Below the pieces are notes generated by a model that made no database searches, was not told the origin of the DNA, and worked only from the letters and a program-made list of their open reading frames with translations. The position numbers were made by a program, and so were the translations under genes. From Chrysomallon squamiferum (lineage: Eukaryota > Mollusca > Gastropoda > Neomphalida > Peltospiridae), in contig CM022679.1 in NCBI GenBank assembly GCA_012295275.1, forward strand, positions 14,409,842-14,423,341: 13,500 bases of DNA, read 5' to 3'. This document shows, piece by piece, positions 9,860-13,500 of this stretch (positions within the stretch are counted from its first letter, which is position 1; every line of letters starts with the position of its first letter).

Positions 9860-12188
9860 CATTGTAATCAATATATGTTGGCATAACAGTTCAAGTCTTT
9901 GAAAAATGTCTGTATGCTTTAACCAATACATAAAAATAGGCTTATTTGTATTTATGTCTGTAGGCTTAAGAACTGCAATCAATGAAAAAATGATTGTATG
10001 TCTGAACGAGTTCATAAAATGACTTGTGAATAAGCTGATATATATCATTACCTATAGCCATAGGAACTACAATCTTTGCATTCTGTATGTATGTATGTAT
10101 GTATGTGATCAATAATGTATTATCATTTGTTTGAAAGGTGTCTGTATATCTGTTCATATGTATGTGCATATTTGAATTTGCAGTGACATGGAAAATAGAA
10201 TGAACATGTTCACTTGACTTGTTAAAGCTACATTATTTTACCTGTGTGAAATATAGCCAACCAGACTATGTATAAGTCTTTAACAAACATTTTTTTATTT
10301 TTTACTTTTCAAATTGTTGTCAGTCTGTCTGTTCTTCTATAAAAATTACATTTTCTCATGACATAAAATACTTCTGGAATTCTTGTAGATAAATTATTCA
10401 TCCATCTGTCAAAATTACATCTAGATTTTTATTAAAAACTAATATTTTGGCTGGCTTTTTTTCTTTTTTCATTCATTATTATTATTTTTTAAAATATCAT
10501 TTATTTATACCAAAGGGACCTAATTAAATTTTTTGATTTTTAAAAACAGTCTATCTGTCCATCAGGACTAGATTTAACAAATATTGAACTAAAGATTTTA
10601 ACATTATTATTATTATTTGTGATTTTTTGAAAACCAATCCAGTTTTCATGTCTGTCTGACATGACTTACATCTTGGAAATCAAAACTTTAGGAACGAGTT
10701 TCTAAGAATCAGATTTACATCTTGGAAAGTAGACAGAACTTTAGTTTCTAAGAATCATGTGACTTACATCTTGGAAAGTAGACAAAACTTTAGGAACGAG
10801 TTTCTAAGAATCACGTGACTTACATCTTGGAAAGTAGACAAAACTTTAGGAACAGGTTTCTAAGAATGACTTACATCTTGGAAAGTAGACAAAACTTTAG
10901 GAATGAGTTTCTAAGAGTCACGTGACTTACATCTTGGAAAGTAGACAAAACTTTAGGAACGGGTTTCTAAGAATCACGTGACTTACATCTTGGAAAGTAG
11001 ACAAAACTTTAGGAACGAGTTTCTAAGAGTCACGTGACTTACATCTTGGAAAGTAGACAAAACTTTAGGAACAGGTTTCTAAGACTCACGTGACTTACAT
11101 CTTGGAAAGTAGACAAAACTTTAGGAACGAGTTTCTAAGAGTCACGTGACTTACATCTTGGAAAGTAGACAAAACTTTAGGAATGAGTTTCTAAGAGTCA
11201 CGTGACTTACATCTTGGAAAGTAGACAAAACTTTAGGAACGAGTTTCTAAGAATCACGTGACTTACATCTTGGAAAGTAGACAAAACTTTAGGAACGAGT
11301 TTCTAAGAATCACGTGACTTACATCTTGGAAAGTAGACAGAACTTTAGGAATGAGTTTCTTTCCACCAGTCATGGCTCGGGTGGCATGGATACGATACCA
11401 GCCGCGGTCATGTGACTTCTCTTCAATCAGCTTCTTTGCTGCGATCTTAGCGGCTTCTTCTTCCGGCAGATCCTCAAAGCGACCAAGATCCTGAAAAAAA
11501 AAAAAAATAACAATAATCTCACGATTAAGTATTAAGTTGTTGTTACAGAAATACAAATTAAAAATTATGCAAGAACAAGAACAAAAACAACAACAACAAC
11601 AACAAAAAAAGGAATAATAATTATAAAAATGAAGAAAAAGTAAAGAGTTTTTTTTTATGAACCAGGATTGTAAGAAAGGATAAATTGACAGGGTTTACAA
11701 TGCAACAAGTACATATACAAAAGAAAGAATGAAAAGAAAAGAACCAGAAAACTGAGGTATTTTTATTTTTTTATTATTTTTTTTCACATATTTGTGAATA
11801 GTAATTACAAAATTAAAATAGATTTAAAAATATTGTCAGTCATTCAATTTACCTAAATATACTTTATTTACTGACAACTGCTTTAATTACACTAGTCACC
11901 TAGTCTTTCTTAATAATAAAGTACGACAACATAACATTTATATATATATTAATTTTATTTATTGTTTTAACTATTTATGTTTTTACATTCAAAATGTGCA
12001 ATAATATATTCAGATCTGTGTGAAAATAGAATACCCTAAGTTATATATAACAGAATTATTTATTTTACTTGTAACATTATTTATTACCTTCGCCAGTTTA
12101 ATGATCTCTGCATCACCCTGGGTCTGGTCTTCTGTAGCTCCAGCCTCAACCTCATCTGTCAGTGTATACTTATTAGTTGAAGGTTCAC
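3159..12188 (-). CDS. SLC8A (NCX): Na+/Ca2+ exchanger (NCX), 3' part, nine joined exons
   Basis: Joined minus-strand CDS: 12188-12088, 11490-11323, 9119-8923, 7955-7726, 7269-7037, 6541-6436, 6085-5907, 5378-5046, 3401-3159. It is incomplete at the 5' end. All introns are GT-AG and the phases close exactly, giving 595 residues plus TAA. Residues 1-119 are a charged cytosolic linker, about 120-232 Calx-beta domain 1, 233-345 Calx-beta domain 2, about 390-595 the C-terminal membrane half. Recognition rests on RIHATRAMTG in the linker, two Calx-beta domains ending NDDE, FWKILFAFIPP, and the alpha-2 signatures GTSMPDTFAS (462-471) and GNVNGSN (486-492). Known role of the family: electrogenic exchange of 3 Na+ for 1 Ca2+ across the plasma membrane, regulated by Ca2+ binding to the CBDs. 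TM1-5 and the alpha-1 repeat must lie upstream. Family assignment is very secure; which paralogue or species is not known. Confidence 0.96.
3402..5045 (-). other. Intron between NCX exons w8 and w9
   Basis: 1,644 bp. Next to the acceptor is a (GAAT)n tract (about 3467-3485) and an AAAT-rich stretch. 3600-3960 has ordinary complexity and opposed short open frames of 69 and 84 codons, with no family I recognise and no splice signals that suit. 3960-4560 is AT-rich with nothing visible. 4588-4993 is CA-rich repeat DNA, described separately. Confidence 0.85.
4588..4993. repeat. CA-rich satellite with a ~103-bp tandem duplication
   Basis: Degenerate (CA)n with interspersed CATA and CAGA, then two clean (CA)n tracts about 4897-4926 and 4956-4983, each followed by CAGACAGACA-type sequence. 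A segment starting aaccatccttacaac at 4748 recurs at 4851 almost unchanged for some 50 bp. On the NCX transcript strand this is a long UG-repeat that begins about 45 nt after the w8 donor. Confidence 0.9.
5046..5378 (-). CDS. SLC8A (NCX): NCX exon w8: alpha-2 ion-transport repeat
   Basis: 333-bp exon, 111 residues, phase 0 on both sides; acceptor ccttccag, donor GAG|gtgaga. It begins ILFAFIPP, continuing FWK of the previous exon. A hydrophobic helix (about exon residues 16-36) leads to IIGDLAGIFGC, then the alpha-2 signature VALGTSMPDTFASKTAA, KYADSSVGNVNGSNSVNVFL and the helix LGLGLSWLIATIY. GTS-PD and GN--GSN--N hold the known ion-coordinating positions of the family, so transport function appears intact. 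Vertebrate NCX reads GNVTGSN where this reads GNVNGSN. High GC and unbroken coding set it apart from its flanks. Confidence 0.97.
5379..5906 (-). other. Intron between NCX exons w7 and w8
   Basis: 528 bp, gtactc to ccttccag. Contains a (TA)n(TG)n microsatellite at about 5416-5457 near the acceptor, about 180 bp of unremarkable sequence, and a ~33-bp degenerate array on the donor side, listed separately. Confidence 0.85.
5645..5898. repeat. Degenerate ~33-bp array abutting the w7 donor
   Basis: About seven units of the form gtctgaaagtc-a-aaaaattacataaaat begin near 5651, 5688, 5713, 5743, 5811, 5844 and 5875, with an A-rich interruption at 5778-5808. The period of about 31-33 runs to within a few bases of the exon edge, where gtcgagtac may be one more partial unit. 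Similarity between units is moderate, so exact limits are uncertain. Confidence 0.6.
5907..6085 (-). CDS. SLC8A (NCX): NCX exon w7: loop-to-membrane segment before TM6
   Basis: 179-bp exon, acceptor tttcag, donor AAG|gtactc. The first two bases complete Glu; it ends in phase 0. 59 residues from YNGLVSRILSL to HFATFFWK. YNGLVSRIL with NLDALQL corresponds to the YEFKSTVDKL...NLAL segment following CBD2 in vertebrate NCX. MNVNGGDL aligns with the stretch before the conserved DYxLHFxTxFWK that enters the membrane. The donor gtactc is weak, and a ~33-bp repeat array runs up to it. Confidence 0.94.
6086..6435 (-). other. Intron between NCX exons w6 and w7
   Basis: 350 bp, gtaagt to tttcag. AT-rich, with a (GAA)n-like purine patch near 6126-6146 and a short (TA)n. 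I looked for an alternative CBD2-end exon here and saw none. Confidence 0.85.
6436..6541 (-). CDS. SLC8A (NCX): NCX exon w6: end of CBD2
   Basis: 106-bp exon, acceptor gtttcag, donor GATG|gtaagtg. Enters in phase 0, leaves in phase 1. 35 residues, KAERDDCFQVDLLEATGG to TIVNDD. It supplies the last strands of CBD2; the Glu-x-Asp-Asp before CFQVDL keeps part of the acidic loop. The loop between the last two strands is short compared with vertebrate NCX1, which inserts a long spliced segment here. The donor sequence around the NDD-Glu codon is nearly the same as that of exon w4, at the same place in the domain. Confidence 0.94.
6671..7024. repeat. Three ~120-bp tandem copies in the w5-w6 intron
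   Basis: Two close copies, about 6780-6901 and 6902-7024, share tcagttaaaacaaaa, a cattcaacagcttatttt block, acaaacaaacaaagacagct and gtttctgtcatgtgacaaat with few differences. A third, older copy (about 6671-6779) keeps the order of blocks but has many substitutions. The array ends about 12 nt from the w5 donor. No coding sense in any frame; the open frames over it are chance. Confidence 0.85.
7037..7269 (-). CDS. SLC8A (NCX): NCX exon w5: first part of CBD2
   Basis: 233-bp exon, acceptor tttcag, donor AAC|gtgagt. The first two bases complete Glu; it leaves in phase 0. 77 residues from PGILEFAKPSIVIKES to DIPLFPSN. The pattern of strands, with the GIDY turn and GELKFDNQET, matches Calx-beta domain 2 of NCX. 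The EF-loop position where other Calx-beta domains carry two adjacent Asp reads Pro-Ser here, so the first part of the Ca2+ site looks lost. The 3' end corresponds to the region where vertebrate NCX and fly Calx switch to alternative exons. Confidence 0.95.
7270..7725 (-). other. Intron between NCX exons w4 and w5
   Basis: 456 bp, gtaagt to tttcag. It holds a long dinucleotide tract on the donor side (7614-7706), A-rich low-complexity DNA at about 7420-7540, and no exon-like segment. Confidence 0.85.
7614..7706. repeat. (TG)n microsatellite near the w4 donor
   Basis: Two nearly pure (TG)n runs, about 7614-7652 and 7663-7705, split by catgtgtttt and a single A. On the transcript strand this is a CA-repeat starting about 20 nt downstream of the 5' splice site. 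CA-repeats in that position are known binding sites for hnRNP L in other animals; an effect here is inference. Confidence 0.95.
7726..7955 (-). CDS. SLC8A (NCX): NCX exon w4: core and end of Ca2+-binding CBD1
   Basis: 230-bp exon, acceptor cacacag, donor GATG|gtaagtg. The first base completes Arg and the last base opens Glu (phase 1). 76 residues from VETINGTALAGEDY to INDD. The Ala-Gly-x-Asp-Tyr turn and the acidic loop VDDFEWEPDEFFFVKL are hallmark Calx-beta features. The two Asp, the Glu and the Asp-Glu of this loop, with the terminal NDDE, correspond to the Ca2+ ligands of vertebrate CBD1, so this domain probably binds Ca2+. The acceptor sits only about 10 nt from a long trinucleotide microsatellite, and the donor about 20 nt from a dinucleotide tract. 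Confidence 0.96.
7964..8317. repeat. Long AAC/AAT/AGT trinucleotide microsatellite
   Basis: About 350 bp of trinucleotides: (AAC)n at the exon side, then mixed AAT, AGT and occasional AAC or AAG units in the same register. Six-frame translation gives poly-Leu, poly-Ile and similar frames that are not genes. It forms the 3' end of the w3-w4 intron, so on the transcript TTG/TTA/CTA repeats must supply the branch site and pyrimidine tract. Confidence 0.97.
8596..8922. repeat. 45-47 bp minisatellite starting at the w3 donor
   Basis: Seven intronic units plus the real junction; the shared ctgac begins at 8602, 8647, 8692, 8739, 8786, 8831, 8876 and 8923, giving periods 45,45,47,47,45,45,47 (the 2-bp change is in a tctctt run). 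Transcript-strand unit: GTGTGTGGAGTAGAAAAG, then ATTTAAATTACTAGTAAAG, then AGAGTCAG. Three intronic units keep GTCAG|GTGTGTGG exactly as at the exon edge; four read GTCAG|TTGTGTGG and cannot act as GT donors. Only about five exon bases are repeated. Confidence 0.95.
8923..9119 (-). CDS. SLC8A (NCX): NCX exon w3: linker to first strands of CBD1
   Basis: 197-bp exon, acceptor gtttcag, donor GTCAG|gtgtgtg; enters in phase 0 and leaves after two bases (AG). It gives 65 residues plus a split Arg. A charged linker (LPEEERAEHGG) leads to VVEFTAAAVAVLENVGKVRI, the opening strands of Calx-beta domain 1, where the LEN-G turn corresponds to the CLENCG region of vertebrate NCX. Its donor is the non-consensus gtgtgt and is the edge of a 45-47 bp tandem array in which several copies repeat the same GTCAG|gtgtgtgg junction. 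Confidence 0.94.
9222..9516. repeat. AAT/GAT microsatellite with a 66-bp internal duplication
   Basis: About 290 bp of AAT units with GAT, ATT and AGT variants. A variant pattern (aatgatgat, then AAT units, attaataataatattgat) starting at 9275 recurs at 9341, a 66-bp shift, showing duplication above the trinucleotide level. The poly-Asn and poly-Ile frames are not genes. Confidence 0.95.
9803..9860. repeat. Compound (TA)n(CA)n microsatellite
   Basis: About 24 bp of TA followed by about 26 bp of CA and a short TA tail, inside the w2-w3 intron. Confidence 0.95.
10662..11316. repeat. 56-bp array made of exon w2 end plus its donor
   Basis: Twelve tandem copies lie next to the true exon end. The + strand acttac (donor GTAAGT) starts at 10664, 10762, 10818, 10869, 10925, 10981, 11037, 11093, 11149, 11205 and 11261, and at the true junction 11317; the copy at 10713 reads atttac. 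Spacing is 56 except 49, 49 and one 51. Each unit holds 38 nt matching the exon end (11323-11360) and 18 nt matching the intron start. Ten copies keep the 36-nt coding block whole, reading K-L/P-V/I-PKVLSTFQD without stops; the two furthest copies have deletions of 4 and 7 nt there. Array copies share differences absent from the exon, so they expanded after the first duplication. Confidence 0.97.
11323..11490 (-). CDS. SLC8A (NCX): NCX exon w2: helical linker of the cytosolic loop
   Basis: 168-bp exon, phase 0 at both ends, 56 residues. The acceptor has a T13 tract then cag; the donor is GAT|gtaagt. The charged segment FEDLPEEEAAKIAAKKLIEE is probably helical. GWYRIHATRAMTG matches the conserved FYRIQATRLMTG of the NCX loop just before CBD1, which fixes the family and position. 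The last 38 nt of this exon (ending KLIPKVLSTFQD) are the source of the 56-bp tandem array in the downstream intron. If the donor is not used, the frame runs 22 codons into the array and stops. Confidence 0.95.
11491..12087 (-). other. Intron between NCX exons w1 and w2
   Basis: 597 bp, gtaata to a T13-cag acceptor. Contains short (AAC)n (about 11585-11605) and AT-rich sequence. No array like those of the neighbouring introns is seen and no extra exon. Confidence 0.85.
12088..12188 (-). CDS. SLC8A (NCX): NCX exon w1: start of visible cytosolic linker
   Basis: 101-bp exon, acceptor gattcag, donor AAG|gtaata. It starts with two bases of a split codon and ends in phase 0, giving 33 residues from EPSTNKYTL to IIKLAK. 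It is acidic and Gln/Thr-rich, as expected for the unstructured stretch of the large NCX intracellular loop before the helical linker. The family similarity is weak here; the exon is supported mainly by its splice sites, the stop-free frame, higher GC than its flanks, and the phase-0 match to the next exon. The acceptor edge resembles the repeats that lie upstream of it. Confidence 0.8.
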
Positions 12189-12220
12189 CTGAATCACAAA
12201 CAAAATATATATACCTATCT

Positions 12221-12540
12221 GGTCACTTACACGACAAAACCAAAAATATATATGCTCACCCATTTTACAAACAAAAAATATATGTGCTCACCTATCTTAC
12301 AAAAAATAAATAATTAAATAAATATGTATATATGTGCTCACCTACATTACAAACAAAATTAAAACATGTTCACTTATGTTATAAACTAAAAATATGTGCT
12401 CAAAAACATTACAAAATGTATCCATGCTCACTAACATTACAAATTACTAATAGGTGCTTATTCAGATTACAAAATATGCATGCTTATTTATATTAGAAAC
12501 TAAAAAATATATGTGCTCAACACTAATGTATAAAATAAAC
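12221..12540. repeat. Degenerate 26-48 bp array resembling the w1 acceptor edge
   Basis: About ten units of the type tgctcacctacattacaaacaaaat begin near 12221, 12253, 12285, 12335, 12368, 12397, 12425, 12455, 12481 and 12513. The exon edge itself (12183 on) reads gttcacctgaatcacaaaca and matches the unit near 12336 at about 20 of 24 positions, so the acceptor and first seven exon bases look like a member. The units are A-rich and diverged, which weakens the case. Confidence 0.6.
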
Positions 12541-12903
12541 ACACATATCTATCTACTTTCTTACATTACAAAATAATAGCTACACTAATAATTTAAAATT
12601 AAATAAATCCAAAATAAATAAATAAAATAATAATAATTAAAAAGCACAAAACAAACAAGATATATGTCCATGCTCATATACATGTGCATATATAACATGC
12701 CAAAAAACACACACAAAAAAAAAATACACAAAAAAAACAATAAAAAAAAAGAAAAAACAGAGACACACAAAACAAAGCAAAAAAACACAACAAATGAGAA
12801 AAAAAAAAAAGAACAAAATTATAAATGAAAAATGCATAAATTTGTATGCTGAGAACAACATGAATTTTAATGAAAACAAATAAATAATAAAATCGTATGA
12901 AAC

Positions 12904-12954
12904 AAACATGCATCTGCAGACTAAACATGCATTTGCAGACTAAACATGCATGTG
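12904..12954. repeat. 19-bp tandem repeat, 2.7 copies
   Basis: aaacatgcatctgcagact repeats at 12904 and 12923 with one change, and a partial third copy starts at 12942. It lies within the upstream intron. Confidence 0.9.
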
Positions 12955-13290
12955 AAATTATAACTAGCTCTAAAGCAAAAAATTTCTGTTAAGTAAATAA
13001 CTAAAATTAAAAATAATTCCAAAATATTGATATCTGTGTATGTATTTTAAATGTGCTCTGGCAAAAGATAAATAAGCCTATATTAAAAAAGTAATTAAAA
13101 AACAACAACAATACAAAATTAATAAAAGTTATACATGTATATATTCTCTGCTAATTTATAATTATTTACATAGCCTTTTTAAATTCATTGTTTTACATCA
13201 GCATTGCTAATAATTAAAGTTAATTGAATAAAAAGAGAGAATTTAAGCTTTATTCTTACAATGAAACCTTTAAGAAAAGTTTGAACAAAG

Positions 13291-13292
13291 AA

Positions 13293-13331
<39 letters not shown>

Positions 13332-13333
13332 AA
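13291..13333. repeat. (TAAA)n microsatellite
   Basis: About ten uninterrupted TAAA units in the upstream intron. Confidence 0.97.
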
Positions 13334-13500
13334 AAGTTTTTTCTTTAACATATTTAATAACAATTAAATTTAATTTTATGAGGTATAGTGTTGGTGGGTG
13401 TTGTCTGTATTTTTCTAAATATCTATCATGGAAACAAAGAAAAACATTATTTTTAAATCAAGGTGAAAATTTTAACTAGCTACTTCTATCAGACAACACT

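Larger units (their letters stand above)
9120..11322 (-). other. Intron between NCX exons w2 and w3
   Basis: 2,203 bp, gtaagt to gtttcag. From the donor: the 56-bp exon-derived array, about 400 bp of AT-rich sequence, a stretch at 9880-10160 with loose tgtctgtatg-like repeats and (GTAT)n at 10084-10106, a (TA)n(CA)n tract at 9803-9860, then the AAT microsatellite. No coding exon is visible between. Confidence 0.88.
12189..13500 (-). other. Upstream intron of exon w1, running off the window
   Basis: At least 1.3 kb with no exon found on the minus strand: long frames at 12585-12928 are Phe/Cys/Ile-rich translations of A-rich repeats. It holds the degenerate array next to the acceptor, 19-bp repeats at 12904-12954 and a (TAAA)n tract. 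The preceding NCX exon must end in phase 1 and lie above 13500. Confidence 0.75.

Noticed and set aside
10662-11316. CRISPR-like array
   Set aside because: Units are contiguous with no unique spacers, the DNA is eukaryotic, and the unit is a copy of an exon/intron junction.
1-13500. tRNA, rRNA or intact transposon
   Set aside because: No cloverleaf, conserved rRNA block, terminal inverted repeats or reverse transcriptase motifs were seen by eye; a tRNA scan or repeat-library search could still find decayed elements.

Overview
The window is animal nuclear DNA, strongly AT-rich and full of microsatellites and minisatellites. It carries one recognisable gene, on the minus strand: the 3' two-thirds of a plasma-membrane Na+/Ca2+ exchanger (SLC8/NCX family). 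Nine coding exons, GT-AG introns and exon phases that join without error show that it is eukaryotic. The style of the protein (exon-split Calx-beta domains ending in NDDE, a short CBD2 loop, GTSMPD in the alpha-2 repeat) resembles invertebrate, probably lophotrochozoan or molluscan, exchangers. The phylum is an inference and is not proven.

Layout, high to low coordinates (5' to 3' of the gene): 12189-13500 is an upstream intron; the N-terminal half of the gene (signal segment, TM1-5, alpha-1 repeat, XIP region) lies beyond the window. Exons are 12088-12188, 11323-11490 (cytosolic linker), 8923-9119 and 7726-7955 (CBD1), 7037-7269 and 6436-6541 (CBD2), 5907-6085 (end of the loop into the membrane), 5046-5378 (alpha-2 repeat and core helices) and 3159-3401 (last two helices and stop). 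Together they encode 595 residues and a stop codon. Below 3158 lie the 3' UTR, with a C-rich element just after the stop, and about 3 kb of AT-rich flank with no gene seen.

The least ordinary structure lies in the introns. Tandem arrays sit directly on exon edges. The best case (10662-11316) is twelve copies of a 56-bp unit made of the last 38 nt of exon 11323-11490 plus the first 18 nt of its intron. Each good copy therefore carries exon-like coding sequence and a GTAAGT donor. A 45-47 bp array (8596-8922) starts at the donor of the next exon, a degenerate array (12221-12540) resembles the acceptor edge of exon 12088-12188, and two more arrays end within about 15 nt of donors. This suggests repeated local duplication of splice junctions in this gene, with possible consequences for splice-site choice.

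No RNA genes, intact transposons, CRISPR arrays or second protein gene were recognised. Most other open frames are translations of simple repeats or antisense to the exons.
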